In this document: positions 15,059 to 24,515 of the stretch, in pieces
Position numbering within the stretch: the stretch's first letter is position 1
How the letters are laid out: every line of letters begins with the position of its first letter
From: Hymenobacter sediminis
Lineage (GTDB): Bacteria; Bacteroidota; Bacteroidia; Cytophagales; Hymenobacteraceae
Assembly (NCBI RefSeq): GCF_003231285.1
Contig: NZ_QKNS01000007.1
Coordinates: forward strand, 124,001-188,000
Length of the DNA stretch: 64,000 nt
Reading direction: 5' to 3'
Made by a program: the position numbers and the translations under genes
The notes under the pieces: generated by a model
Databases searched by the model: none
Told to the model about the DNA's origin: nothing
Seen by the model: the letters and a program-made list of their open reading frames with translations, nothing else

Positions 15059-18046
15059 CTACCCCCCGTACTGCTGCAGAATACCAGCCAGCTGGTTGGC
15101 GCGGGCAGCGTCGTTGGTATCAGCGGCGGCCAGGTAAAGGTGCTGGAGGGTGAAGAGCTGCATCCCGATTTCCCGGTCGAAGAGGGCGGCATCGGGGCGG
15201 GCGGCGTAGTAGGCCAAGTGCTGGGTGGTGCGGGTAGTAAGGGTATCCATGATTTCGCGGGCCCGCTGGGTTTCACCCACCGCTACCAGGGAGGGCACCA
15301 GGTCGGGGGTGTAGGCATCATAGGGCAAGGCCGTATCAGGTAGTACCGCGAGGCACTTCTGCAGCACCTGGCGGGCGCGGGGCTGGTTGCCAGCTTCTAC
15401 GTAGGCGCGGGCCAGGCGGGCAAACTGCTGGCGGTAGGCGGCCAGGGTGAAGCGCTGGTTTTCATCGTAGTACACCCGCGGGTTGTTGAGGTTGCGGTAG
15501 CTGTACTTGCGCATCAGGGAGTCATAAAGCAACTCTTTGGCTACCACGCCTTCTTCGGGTAGGCGCAGTTCTGGTTGCTGCGCCGGCGCCCGGCACGGCA
15601 CTACCCGGCACGCTAAGCCCTCCAGCTGCAGATAAGGCTCCAGACCCAAGCGGTTGCCCGGACTTACGGTATTGGCGAAGTACACCGGCCGCTGCCAGTT
15701 GTTGGTGGCCAGCATATCCAGCAAGGCCAGGTCTTTCTTCTCTAGCGCACTCTTCGTTACCTCCCACGCCATGCGCGGCACCACCTGTCCCTGCCGCTCG
15801 GCCGGCACCACCCCACTGCGCCGGACTGCGGCCGTATCGATGGGTAGTACGAGGCGGTTGGTGGGGTAGGAAAGCAAGGATTTCGAGCCATCGGCGTAGC
15901 TAACCTGCAGTAAGGGGCTGTTCTGCTCCACCAACTGCACAAATTCCCGCACATTCAGCTCGTGCACGGCCGGGTTTTCTACGAAGGGCAGGTAGTCGTT
16001 GGTACCCTGGCGGTAGCGGGCCGTGCTGATGGACAGGGGCAGCGGCGCCGATTGGTAGCTGCGCTGGCGCATCTGCTCCACGTACCAGTCGGTATTGAGG
16101 TAGCTCGACACCATCACCCGCACATCGGGCCGCACGCCTTCCACTTCCTGGGCGTACCACAGCGGAAAGGTGTCATTGTCGCCTTCAGTAATCAGGATGG
16201 CATTTGGGGCCAGCGTATTGAGTACGTTTTTGGCGTAGTCAACGGAGCTAAAGCGGCCAGCCCGGTTGTGGTCGTCCCAGCCTTCTACTGCCATCAGCGT
16301 GGGCACTACCAAACCGAGAGTTGTAGCCAGCCCTACCCGAAGCCTATTGGCCGAAAGCAAACGGCTGAGCGCGGCGTGCAGAGCGAGTACGCCCAGCCCA
16401 ATCCAGATGCAGAAAGCCAGCGTGGCGCCCGCAAACGTGTAGTCCCGCTCGCGGGGCTCCTGGGGCGGCTGGTTGAGATAAAATACAATGGCCAGGCCCG
16501 TCAGCACGAACAGCAGCCCGACTACCAGGGCCTGCTCCCGATTTCGGCGCAGCTGCCAGATCAGGCCCCCTACCCCCAGCAGGAAGGGCAAGGCCAGGAA
16601 GGCATTCCGCCCCCGGTTTTCGGCCACGCTGGCGGGCACGGTATGGGTAGCATCCCAGGGCCACAGCACCCCGGCGTGCTGCACGTCGCTTTCCCGCCCA
16701 ATAAAATTCCAGCCGAAATACCGCCAGAACATGTGACCCATCTGGTACTTGAACAGGAAGCTCAGGTTCTGGCCCATCGTCGGCTTTTGGCCCTCTTCCA
16801 GGCCGGCAACCCACTTGCGGTACTGGCGCACCAGCTCGGGGGTAGTGCCTGCGGGGCCGCTGTAAATGCGGGGGAGCAGCATCTTATCGGTGGCTTCGTA
16901 GCGCAGCTCGGGGCGGTGGTCGGTGATGACGTACCGGCCATCTTGGCGGGTGTAGCGCGGGGCACCGTCTTCCTGGGCCGTCGGCTGGGCAAATAAATGA
17001 GGGCCGTAGAGCAGGGGCCGGTCGCCGTACTGTTCACGCCGCAGGTAGCTCACAAAGGACAGTACTTCGTTGGGCGCGTTTTCGTTGATGGTAGGGTTGA
17101 AGGAGCTGCGAATGGGCACTATCAGGTAGCAGGAGTAGCCGATGAGCACGAACACCAGCGCCAGCAGGCCCGTGTGCAGTCCTACGTGCCCTGAGCGGTA
17201 GGCAAAGCGGAACCCTGCCAGCAACAATCCACCAAACAGCAGCAGAAACAGCACCAGCCCCGAGTTGTAGGGTAGCCCAAACGTATTCACGAAGAACACT
17301 TCACTGGCCCCGGCCAGGGTAGGCAGCCCCGGAATAATGCCTTCCAGCACTACCAGCACCAGCAGGCTGCCCGCCACCAACGCCAGCAGAATGCCGCGCC
17401 AGGCAGGTTGGGCCGTCCGGCGGAAATACCACACCAGGCACAGCACCGGAATAGCCAGTAGGTTAAGCAAATGTACCCCAATTCCTAACCCCACAACGTA
17501 GGCAATCAGCACCAGCCACCGGTCGGCGCCGGGGAGGTCGGCCCGCTTTTCCCACTGGAGTATCAGCCACACCACCAGGGCCGTGCCTAGCGTAGAAAGC
17601 GCATACACTTCGGCCTCCACGGCGTTAAACCAGAACGAATCGGAGAAGGCGAAGGCCAAGGCGCCCACTACCCCGCTGCCCAGCACCAACCCTACTGAGG
17701 CTCCTGGCAACGGCTCGTTATTGGAAACCGGCACCAGCTTTTCGGCCAGATGGGTGATGATGCCAAACAGCAACGCTACTGTAGTGGCGCTGGCCACCGC
17801 CGATACCATATTCACCAGCACCGCTACCCGCGTCACGTCGCCGAAGGCCAAGAGGGAGGCCAGGCGAGCCACGAGCAGGTAAAGCGGGGCGCCCGGCGGA
17901 TGGGGCACCAGCAGCTTGTAGGCGCTGGCCGTGAACTCGCCCGCATCCCAGAAGGAAGCAGTAGGCTCCAGGGTGGACCAATACACGCCCAGCGCCAGCA
18001 GGAACAGGGCCCCGCTACATAGTTGTTTCAGTCGGGAATACGGCAT
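15059..18046 (-). CDS. DUF2723 membrane protein, GT-C-like
   Basis: A 995-residue inner-membrane protein. The N-terminal DUF2723 region (residues about 10-250) carries YWSTLEPTASFWDAGEFTAS and PHPPGAPLYLLVARLASLL, a conserved Asp/Glu pair in the first periplasmic loop as seen in GT-C glycosyltransferases. About a dozen helices extend to around residue 560. A soluble periplasmic region follows with NTLAPNAILITEGDNDTFPL and a TPR-like helical end (PRARQVLQKCLAVLPDTALP). Bacteroidota DUF2723 proteins are thought to act in protein or lipid glycosylation, but acceptor and donor are unknown. It is probably monocistronic. Confidence 0.85.
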   Translation of the reverse strand: MPYSRLKQLCSGALFLLALGVYWSTLEPTASFWDAGEFTASAYKLLVPHPPGAPLYLLVARLASLLAFGDVTRVAVLVNMVSAVASATTVALLFGIITHLAEKLVPVSNNEPLPGASVGLVLGSGVVGALAFAFSDSFWFNAVEAEVYALSTLGTALVVWLILQWEKRADLPGADRWLVLIAYVVGLGIGVHLLNLLAIPVLCLVWYFRRTAQPAWRGILLALVAGSLLVLVVLEGIIPGLPTLAGASEVFFVNTFGLPYNSGLVLFLLLFGGLLLAGFRFAYRSGHVGLHTGLLALVFVLIGYSCYLIVPIRSSFNPTINENAPNEVLSFVSYLRREQYGDRPLLYGPHLFAQPTAQEDGAPRYTRQDGRYVITDHRPELRYEATDKMLLPRIYSGPAGTTPELVRQYRKWVAGLEEGQKPTMGQNLSFLFKYQMGHMFWRYFGWNFIGRESDVQHAGVLWPWDATHTVPASVAENRGRNAFLALPFLLGVGGLIWQLRRNREQALVVGLLFVLTGLAIVFYLNQPPQEPRERDYTFAGATLAFCIWIGLGVLALHAALSRLLSANRLRVGLATTLGLVVPTLMAVEGWDDHNRAGRFSSVDYAKNVLNTLAPNAILITEGDNDTFPLWYAQEVEGVRPDVRVMVSSYLNTDWYVEQMRQRSYQSAPLPLSISTARYRQGTNDYLPFVENPAVHELNVREFVQLVEQNSPLLQVSYADGSKSLLSYPTNRLVLPIDTAAVRRSGVVPAERQGQVVPRMAWEVTKSALEKKDLALLDMLATNNWQRPVYFANTVSPGNRLGLEPYLQLEGLACRVVPCRAPAQQPELRLPEEGVVAKELLYDSLMRKYSYRNLNNPRVYYDENQRFTLAAYRQQFARLARAYVEAGNQPRARQVLQKCLAVLPDTALPYDAYTPDLVPSLVAVGETQRAREIMDTLTTRTTQHLAYYAARPDAALFDREIGMQLFTLQHLYLAAADTNDAARANQLAGILQQYGG

Positions 18047-18070
18047 ACAGCACTAGTTCAGGGTGAATAA

Positions 18071-18120
18071 AAAACGCATCCGGCCGCCCGGAATGACTTC
18101 CAGACTGCCGGATGCGTTTT
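18071..18120 (-). terminator. intrinsic terminator
   Basis: AAAACGCATCCGG and CCGGATGCGTTTT form a 13-bp stem around 24 bases. It lies 57 bases beyond the stop of the leftward 18177-19091 gene. Confidence 0.75.
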
Positions 18121-18176
18121 CACTGGCACCGGTTGCCTACCCCCCAAAAACTATACAACTGGTGGCTAGCCCCGTC

Positions 18177-19091
18177 CTATAGGCTCAGCGCTACCGTTAC
18201 GGCCGTAGAGCCGCCCGCATCATCATCGGTTACCAGCAGCAGCTCGTAGCTTTTCGGGCCCGATTTGCGACGCACGGTCACGCTTTCCACTTTGCCCCGG
18301 TACGGTTTGCCGCCAGGCTGTTCCAGCCGGGCCAGCCGCACCGGCAACACCTTATCAGAAGGCTTGGCCAACTCCAATACCCCAACAAACGACCCTAGCA
18401 CCGCACCGTCCTGCACGGCATCCTGGGTGTCTTCTACCGAAGCGGTAACAAACAGGTGGCCATCATGCCAAGTAGCACCCGAAAAGCCGGCCGGTTTGCC
18501 GTCAATTACGGGCAGCTCGAACAGTTGCTTTTGCACGGCCGGTACCTGCTGGATGCGGTGGTGCAGGTAGTCGAGGGTAGCGGCCAGGGGCACCCGAAAC
18601 AGCAGGTTACCAGTAGCCGAGCCTACCGTGCGCTGAAACAGCAGCAGCTCCGTAGCGGTGGCCGCCGTGGCTTCCAGGTTCAGGACGATGCCGGGGGATA
18701 GCAAAGCCCGGAGGGCAGCGTACAGTCCGCTCAATGATACTGGGTACACGTTCCCTACCCCACCGGTTTTCAATAAGGGCACCCAAAAGCCCTGCTCCCG
18801 CGCCGCCGTGGCACCCGACCCTAGCGCCAGCAGGCCGGTTTCGCCAGCGGGGGTAGTAAGGGCCGTCATGCACTCCAGATCCAGCTTCAGCTCTTTCGGG
18901 ATGCGGCCGGTGCTGAAGTGGGCCGTTTCAAAAAGGCGAGTGGGCTCACCGGCGGCCAGGGTGGCGGCGTTCAGCTGGTAGAGGAACGGAGCATCATCGC
19001 CGATGACGTAGGCCACGCTGCCGACTACCTCTACTCCCGAGGCAGAAGGCAGGTTGGGCAGTACTACTTCGCTACGAATAAGGGCCTGCAT
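18177..19091 (-). CDS. hypothetical beta-rich (propeller-like) protein
   Basis: A 304-residue protein with repeated short-strand units such as VEVVGSVAYVIGDDAPFLYQ, TGLLALGSGATAAREQGFWV, SGATWHDGHLFVTASVEDT and SYELLLVTDDDAGGSTAVTV. These look like blades of a six-bladed beta propeller, including SGV.../...G..AYVIGDD turns. It has no clear signal peptide and no catalytic motif. I cannot assign a family with confidence. It is transcribed alone between a terminator downstream and a 142-base upstream gap. Confidence 0.65.
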   Translation of the reverse strand: MQALIRSEVVLPNLPSASGVEVVGSVAYVIGDDAPFLYQLNAATLAAGEPTRLFETAHFSTGRIPKELKLDLECMTALTTPAGETGLLALGSGATAAREQGFWVPLLKTGGVGNVYPVSLSGLYAALRALLSPGIVLNLEATAATATELLLFQRTVGSATGNLLFRVPLAATLDYLHHRIQQVPAVQKQLFELPVIDGKPAGFSGATWHDGHLFVTASVEDTQDAVQDGAVLGSFVGVLELAKPSDKVLPVRLARLEQPGGKPYRGKVESVTVRRKSGPKSYELLLVTDDDAGGSTAVTVALSL

Positions 19092-19133
19092 GCTGGTTTG
19101 AGAGCTTAGGTATATATTTTTTGATGGCGTTGG

Positions 19134-19214
19134 GGTACCTGACGTCCTGTTCTTTTTGAATCAGACTACCGCCGTTCTGAACACGGTCTTTTCAGCAACC
19201 AGAGGTCAGGTACC
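19134..19214. repeat. 10-bp inverted repeat between leftward genes
   Basis: GGTACCTGAC at 19134-19143 is repeated inverted as GTCAGGTACC at 19205-19214, just after the stop of the OmpA-family gene. The 61-base loop makes a terminator unlikely; a paired binding site or chance is possible. Confidence 0.35.
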
Positions 19215-19221
19215 TTAGCCT

Positions 19222-21264
19222 CTACTTCACAATCGTAAACTCTACGCGCCGATTCAGCTTGCGGGTTTCCTCCTTATCATTGGAAGCGCGCGGCCTGCTG
19301 CCCCCGTAGCCCACGGTGCTGATGCGGTTTTCCGGTACGCCGCGCTTTACCAGGTAGCGCTTCACCTCCGTTACGCGCTCCTCCGAGAGCTTCACGTTCA
19401 GGTCGGCCCGTCCCTGATTATCGGTGTGGCCTTCCAGCCGGATGTTCACAGTAGGGTTGTCCTGCAGGGTGCGGGCCAGGCGGTTCAGCTCGGTGTAGGA
19501 AGCGGGCAGCAAGGTGTATTTGCCCTGCGCGAAGATGAGGGTAGGCAACTCCAGACTAGAGCCTACCGCTGCCGGCACCAGCAGCAACTCCAGGTTCTGA
19601 GAGCCGCTCACCGTGATGGTATCAGTAGCTGTGAGGTAGCCCACGCGGGAAGCCAGCAGCCGGTAGCGGCCGGGCGGCAGCGTAAGCTGGTAGTTGCCGC
19701 CAGCCACGTCGGTGCGGGCGGTGGCGTTGAAGGCCAGGTCGTTGCCCAGGCGAATGGCTTTTACCTCCGTGGCCAGGGGCTGCCGGGTTTTAGCATCCAG
19801 CGTCCGGCCTCTCAATAAAGAGCGAGCCGCCACAGTGGGCGATACCACGGGCGGTACGGGCCGTAGGGAGTCAGGCTTGGGGGCTACCCCCGTTACGGTC
19901 CGGAACAGGTCGGCCGGACCATTGGCCGTTTGCGACGACACGTAGTACGCCTGCTTGCCATCGGCCGTCAGACTGAGGTAGGCATCAAAGCCGGGGCCGT
20001 TCAGCGGGGCGCCCAGGTTGCGAGGCTCACTCCAGCGGGTCCAGGTTTCGTCGAGGCGCTGGCTCACAAATATATCGGAGCTGCCGTAACCCGCGTGGCC
20101 GTAAGAACTGAAGTACAGCAGTTTGCCATCGGGGTCCAGCCAAGGCGCGAAATCGAAGCCGGGCGAGTTAATCACCGGTCCTAAACTCACTGGCTCGTTC
20201 CAGATTCCGTCAGCACCCTGCCGGCTGATGTACAGGTCGTTGCCCCCCTGCGAGTCGCCGCGCTCCAGGGAAAGCAGCAGTATTTTCTCGTCAGGAGTCA
20301 TGAAAAACGACGTAGCCGGGCCGGCCGAGTAGTAGTTGGCAATGGTCAGGGGTGCAGGTTGGGCCTGTTTGCCGGTAGCTCCGCGCGGCACCTGGCTCAC
20401 TCCGTCGTCGCGGAAAGTGCCGTCCCGCTCATAATGGCCGCGCACCAGCAGGGTTTTCCCCTCGCTGGTTACCGCCATAACTCCGTTGTGCTGGGTAGTG
20501 TTCAGGGCATCGAGGCGAGTAGCAGGCCCCCAGGTACGCCCCCCGTCGGCGGAGGTGCTGGTCCAGATGTCGCCAGATTCTGTAACACCCTCCGTGTTGC
20601 CGGCGTAGCGGGTGCGCACAAAATACAGCGTGCGGTTATCCGGCGACAAGACGGGCTGCAACTCGTTACCGGTGGGCGTGTTCAGGGCCGAAAGCGGTGC
20701 GGGCAACCCAAAGCCCAGCTGGGTGCTGTCTACGTTGAGACGGAGCTTGAATAGCTTCCACTGCTGGGTAGCCCGGTTCTGGATGCGCTGCCCGACCACG
20801 GGTGTGCCGTTGAACTTATCGGCTGCCGCCAAGGCAGCGCACTTATCGTTGCCGCGGCTCACCAGCATAAAGCTGCCGATGGGACCGGAAGGAATCAGTT
20901 TCCATTGCTGGTAGAAGCTGCCGGTCCAGGGGCGCTGCACAATAGCGGCTCCCTCATCGGGCTTTTCCAGGGTCAGGCATTTGCCGCTGTGGCGGGCCTC
21001 TACGCGGTAAAAATCACTACCCTTAGCGGCAGGCACAAAGCGCCACTGCTGGCTGTTGGCGTGGGTAAACTCCCACTGAATGCCGGTAGCGCCGGCCTCG
21101 GCTGAAGCGTTGGTAATATCCAAGGAGCGGCCACTGCTGCGGGCAATAACCCCATACCACGCATTTTCATCAGGAATGAAATTTACCTGAGCTTGTAGTG
21201 AGAAGGTAGTCGAAAAAAGCAGCGTGAGCGGAAGCAGCACACGGCGAAACAACAAATTTATCAT
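19222..21264 (-). CDS. OmpA-family protein with beta-trefoil and PD40 domains
   Basis: A 680-residue exported protein with four parts. After the signal peptide, residues about 27-175 form a ricin-type beta trefoil marked by three QQW motifs (QQWRFVPA, QQWKLIPS, QQWKLFKL). Residues about 190-460 carry WD40-like PD40 repeats (VLSPDNRTLYFVRTR, FAPWLDPDGKLLYFSSYGHA). A CarboxypepD_reg domain lies at about 480-560. The C-terminal OmpA domain (LEGHTDNQGRADLN, SEERVTEVKRYL) binds peptidoglycan. It probably sits in the outer membrane or periplasm and may bind glycans through the trefoil. The PD40-CarboxypepD-OmpA order is common in Bacteroidota; the N-terminal lectin is the unusual part. Confidence 0.88.
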   Translation of the reverse strand: MINLLFRRVLLPLTLLFSTTFSLQAQVNFIPDENAWYGVIARSSGRSLDITNASAEAGATGIQWEFTHANSQQWRFVPAAKGSDFYRVEARHSGKCLTLEKPDEGAAIVQRPWTGSFYQQWKLIPSGPIGSFMLVSRGNDKCAALAAADKFNGTPVVGQRIQNRATQQWKLFKLRLNVDSTQLGFGLPAPLSALNTPTGNELQPVLSPDNRTLYFVRTRYAGNTEGVTESGDIWTSTSADGGRTWGPATRLDALNTTQHNGVMAVTSEGKTLLVRGHYERDGTFRDDGVSQVPRGATGKQAQPAPLTIANYYSAGPATSFFMTPDEKILLLSLERGDSQGGNDLYISRQGADGIWNEPVSLGPVINSPGFDFAPWLDPDGKLLYFSSYGHAGYGSSDIFVSQRLDETWTRWSEPRNLGAPLNGPGFDAYLSLTADGKQAYYVSSQTANGPADLFRTVTGVAPKPDSLRPVPPVVSPTVAARSLLRGRTLDAKTRQPLATEVKAIRLGNDLAFNATARTDVAGGNYQLTLPPGRYRLLASRVGYLTATDTITVSGSQNLELLLVPAAVGSSLELPTLIFAQGKYTLLPASYTELNRLARTLQDNPTVNIRLEGHTDNQGRADLNVKLSEERVTEVKRYLVKRGVPENRISTVGYGGSRPRASNDKEETRKLNRRVEFTIVK

Positions 21265-21330
21265 GCACGCAAAACGGAAGGACAGGAGCGCAAGTTAGCC
21301 CGAAATCCGGGCTGCCACGGGCAGAAAGCC

Positions 21331-21369
21331 AAAAGGCGCTGCCCCCCTGAACGGAGAGCGGCGCCTTTT
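21331..21369 (-). terminator. intrinsic terminator
   Basis: AAAAGGCGCTG and its complement at GGCGCCTTTT form a GC-rich hairpin flanked by A and T runs. It lies about 90 bases beyond the stop of the leftward 21462-21659 gene. Confidence 0.7.
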
Positions 21370-21461
21370 CGTGTGGAGTTGCATACCAGGCTGCACGCCG
21401 GCACCAGGGTAGCCGACGGCGGTAGAATATAGAGTGGAGAAGGAGTGCCTATACTAGGCCG

Positions 21462-21659
21462 CTAGTTGTTATTGATGTACTTAAAGCGTACGAACCGGTC
21501 GTTCTCATAAATAGCCGTGAAATGACCGCCCCCCGATTTGGTTTCGGTTTTTCGCTCCGCCGCTTTGGGGCTGGCAGTTGAGCTGGTTGGAACGGAAGGA
21601 TACGCCCCGGGAATCATACCGGGCACATGGCAGATGAAGGAGAGGATCTTCGAAGGCAT
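21462..21659 (-). CDS. small hypothetical protein
   Basis: A 65-residue product from the ATG at 21659 (MPSKILSFICHVPGMIPG). The frame is open to 21701, with less plausible extra residues. A Ser/Thr/Lys-rich middle is followed by GGGHFTAIYENDRFVRFKYI, which looks like a short beta hairpin. No family is recognised. It is supported mainly by its own terminator and by the strand-like C-terminus. Confidence 0.4.
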   Translation of the reverse strand: MPSKILSFICHVPGMIPGAYPSVPTSSTASPKAAERKTETKSGGGHFTAIYENDRFVRFKYINNN

Positions 21660-22167
21660 GGCGTGTTTCTCGTTAGTAGTAAGATGTTTTGACACTGGCA
21701 ACGCGGTGGTTAAGTGAGAAAAAACTGCATTTAAACGCTACATAGCGCCTTTTGCCCAGATCAAATATAAACATATTATCATTTGATTGAACGATGCTAA
21801 GGTATATTTTTTCTTCGTTAAATGTAAATCAGTAGCACCCCTGATTTTATCTACGTACTGGTACGGATATTTCCTTGCCCCTCGAAATCTTCAGCATCAG
21901 CTTCCTGCTCAACAGTCCATTTCTGTTTCTAAATCATCAGAAAACGACTTCCAGGACGTTTTAAACCCTGTTTTTCTATCCCTCTACCTACCTGCACCTA
22001 GTTGCCCAATAAACTGAGCTGTTTCCTTCGACTTCTCTTCTCTCCGTACGCTTTTCTTCCTCGCCCTACCCACTGAATTCTTCCCTGCCCACCTTATCGC
22101 AACTCCTTCCCTGCCAGTGGTAACCTGACAGGAATATTGCACCTTATTTATTACATACCACTAGCAG
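21660..22167. other. intergenic region without a supportable gene
   Basis: About 500 bases, AT-rich at 21720-21800 and pyrimidine-rich (C/T) on the plus strand at 21990-22110. A 76-codon open frame at 21787-22017 has no family-like features or start context. No hairpin or repeat was seen. It may hold leader or promoter sequence for the 21462-21659 gene. Confidence 0.4.
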
Positions 22168-22839
22168 TCAAGATATTAACTTATGCCGTAAGGCATACTG
22201 AATAAGACCCACCACCGACTTGGAGTTGGTTTTAGCAAACAGATTACGACGGTGGGTTTCCACGGTCCGCTCACTGATGAAAAGCGTTTCAGCAATGGCT
22301 TGGTTGGAATACTCCTGGGCAATCAGGCCCAGAATTTCCCGCTCCCGGTTGGTTAGGTCGGCGGGGCGGTTGGCTTCCAGCGTGGCCGGAATGTGCAGGT
22401 TTTGCAGCAGGGTAGCCGCTACATCGTGGCTGAAGTAGTTGCGGCCGAGGGCTACCTGCCGAATGGCCTCTGTCAGTTCAGTGCGGGTAGCGGTTTTAAG
22501 CACGTAGCCCGAGCCGCCCGCTTCCAGCATTTCCGCAACCGTAGCGTGGTCATGAAACATACTCAGAATCAGCACCCTGATGTTAGGCCATCGGGTCCGG
22601 ATAATACGAGTCAGCTCAATCCCCGACATCTCTGGCATGTTTAAATCGAGCACGGCTACCTGCACCTCCGGGTACCGGGTGGCCAGAATATCTAGCGCCT
22701 CGGGGCCGCTATACGCCTGTGCTACCACCCGCAGGCTGGGTTCCGGGAACAGCATAGCTTTTAGGCCTTCCACTACCACCGGATGATCATCAACCAACAA
22801 AAGGGAAATCAACTCATCTTCTGGCAATGACTCACTCAT
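22168..22839 (-). CDS. NarL/FixJ-family response regulator
   Basis: A 223-residue two-domain regulator. The receiver domain (residues 11-130) has the acidic pair D17-D18, phospho-acceptor D65 in VLDLNMPEMSG, a conserved Ser in ILSMF and Lys in GYVLKTATR. The LuxR-type helix-turn-helix (about 155-215) reads LTNREREILGLIAQEYSNQA and ISERTVETHRRNLFAKTNS. It would bind DNA after phosphorylation by a sensor kinase. No histidine kinase is encoded within this window, so the partner is elsewhere and the target genes are unknown. Confidence 0.92.
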   Translation of the reverse strand: MSESLPEDELISLLLVDDHPVVVEGLKAMLFPEPSLRVVAQAYSGPEALDILATRYPEVQVAVLDLNMPEMSGIELTRIIRTRWPNIRVLILSMFHDHATVAEMLEAGGSGYVLKTATRTELTEAIRQVALGRNYFSHDVAATLLQNLHIPATLEANRPADLTNREREILGLIAQEYSNQAIAETLFISERTVETHRRNLFAKTNSKSVVGLIQYALRHKLIS

Positions 22840-22987
22840 ACATACTTGTATTACAGATGATTACAGATATACCCGTTTCATAGCCGCGGGCCTATAAAGA
22901 AAGATACCATAATCCTGCCTGTTCCTCAATATAAGTCATATCATATATTCCAAATCCATCGTGAAACCTACCCTTATAAATGCACTA

Positions 22988-23047
22988 AGCCCGGCTGCAT
23001 GCGTGGCCCTACCCCACTGGATAAGGCCAACTGCACACAGCCGGGCT
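22988..23047 (-). terminator. terminator-like inverted repeat
   Basis: AGCCCGGCTG and CAGCCGGGCT form a 10-bp stem with a partly paired interior, 17 bases beyond the stop of the leftward amidohydrolase gene at 23064. Confidence 0.55.
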
Positions 23048-23063
23048 CTACCGGTAGGCCTGC

Positions 23064-24368
23064 CTACTTCAGGCCATATTTACCGCGAAATTTGTCGCGC
23101 AGGTAGGTTTGCTTGGTATCGAGGCGGAAAGAGCGGCCGTCAATCCAGGCGCGGGTAACGTCGTTGGTGCGCATATCAAGCAGGTCGCCGCGGCTAACCA
23201 CTAGGGTAGCGCTTTTGCCAGCTTCTACCGAGCCATAATCTTTTTCTACCCCCAGAATACGGGCTGGGCTAAGGGTTACGGCTTCTAGGGCCTGCTCTTT
23301 GGTAAGGCCGTAGGCCGACGCGGTGCCCGCAATAAAGGCCAGGTTGCGGGCACCGGAGGTTTCCTGGTCGCCTTCGTAATCTAGGCAGAACCGCACGCCG
23401 GCTTGCTGCAGCAGGCTGGGTAGGCGGTAGGGCTGGTCGTAGTCGTCGCCGTCGCGGCGAGGTAGAGCATGAATGCGTGAGAGGACTACGGCTACGTCGT
23501 TCTGCTTCAGAAAGTCCAGCATCATCCAGGCGTCGCGGGCCCCGATGATGGTCACTTTCTGCACGCCCAACCGCTTGGCAAACCGCACCGATTCGAGCAG
23601 TTCCTTGCCATAATCGGCGTGAATGAACAGGGTTTTGGAGCCATCGAACAGGCCGGCCAGGGAAGTGAGGCGCAGGTTTTCCTTGCGGCCCGCAGGCTGC
23701 TGGCGGTAGGCGCTGGCTTCGGTGAGCAGGCTTTCCAGCTGGCGCAGCTGCTCCTGGCGGGCTTTTTCGCGGCGCTCCAGCACTTGGGCATCCTCGTTAG
23801 GGCTGGTCTTGATAATCATGGCTGGCCAATTCAGGTGCAGCCCGTCATCGGCTTTCACTTGGGCATCCTGCCAGTTCCAGGCATCGAGCTGCACCACGCT
23901 GCTTTGGCCCGAGAGAATACCACCCCGGGGCGTCACTTGGGTCAGCAGCACGCCATTGGTGCGCACCGTCGGGATGATGTCGGAATCGGTGTTGTAGGCA
24001 ATAAGGCTGCGCACGTTAGGGTTGAACTCGCCTACCTCGCGCGCATCCACCGTCGCCCGAATCGATTCTACCTCCGTGAGACCCAGCGTGGAGTTTGGCA
24101 GAATTAGGCCGGGGTAGATTTGCTGTCCTTGCACGTCAATCACGTCGTAAGCAGCGCGGTCTTGGCTGAAGCCGCCTTGGGCGCCAGCGTAGGTAATACG
24201 GCCTTTATCGAAGGCCACGGCGGCATCGGGTACTACGGTACCGTTGCCTACGTGCAGAGTACCGCCCAGCAGCAGGACCGGCTTGCTTTGGGCCGGCGCC
24301 GGGGCAGGTACCTGGGCCAGTGCGGGGGTAGCCGCGAGCAAGGCCAGAGAAAGAAGTATACGTTTCAT
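23064..24368 (-). CDS. periplasmic amidohydrolase-family protein, metal site degenerate
   Basis: A 434-residue exported protein from the ATG at 24368 (MKRILLSLALLAATPALAQ is a signal peptide). It has the amidohydrolase layout: a composite beta sandwich (LLLGGTLHVGNGTVVPDAAV), a TIM barrel, and the closing sandwich (LTLSPARILGVEKDYGSVEA, GKSATLVVSRGDLLDM). The canonical H-x-H after the first strand is absent: the site reads IYPGLILPNSTLGLTEVES. Catalysis may therefore be lost or altered. It lies 147 bases after a two-domain amidohydrolase gene in the same orientation, so the two probably work together. Confidence 0.82.
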   Translation of the reverse strand: MKRILLSLALLAATPALAQVPAPAPAQSKPVLLLGGTLHVGNGTVVPDAAVAFDKGRITYAGAQGGFSQDRAAYDVIDVQGQQIYPGLILPNSTLGLTEVESIRATVDAREVGEFNPNVRSLIAYNTDSDIIPTVRTNGVLLTQVTPRGGILSGQSSVVQLDAWNWQDAQVKADDGLHLNWPAMIIKTSPNEDAQVLERREKARQEQLRQLESLLTEASAYRQQPAGRKENLRLTSLAGLFDGSKTLFIHADYGKELLESVRFAKRLGVQKVTIIGARDAWMMLDFLKQNDVAVVLSRIHALPRRDGDDYDQPYRLPSLLQQAGVRFCLDYEGDQETSGARNLAFIAGTASAYGLTKEQALEAVTLSPARILGVEKDYGSVEAGKSATLVVSRGDLLDMRTNDVTRAWIDGRSFRLDTKQTYLRDKFRGKYGLK

Positions 24369-24515
24369 GAAGTTATGTCGTGGTAGTTCCAAGCGTCCCG
24401 CTTGAGTTGGAGCCCATACCGTTGCGAGCTTTTTGCCTTTGGCTAATTAAAGGGGGGTAGCAACGAAGTCAGCAAGCACAGCAGAACTGACGATGGTAAG
24501 CTGAACAAGGAGCCT

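Noticed and set aside
15962..16996. 344-codon plus-strand open frame inside the DUF2723 gene
   Set aside because: It is an antisense shadow with a Gln/His/Gly-rich composition and no domain.
21787..22017. 76-codon plus-strand open frame
   Set aside because: The composition looks non-coding, with no start context and no recognisable fold.
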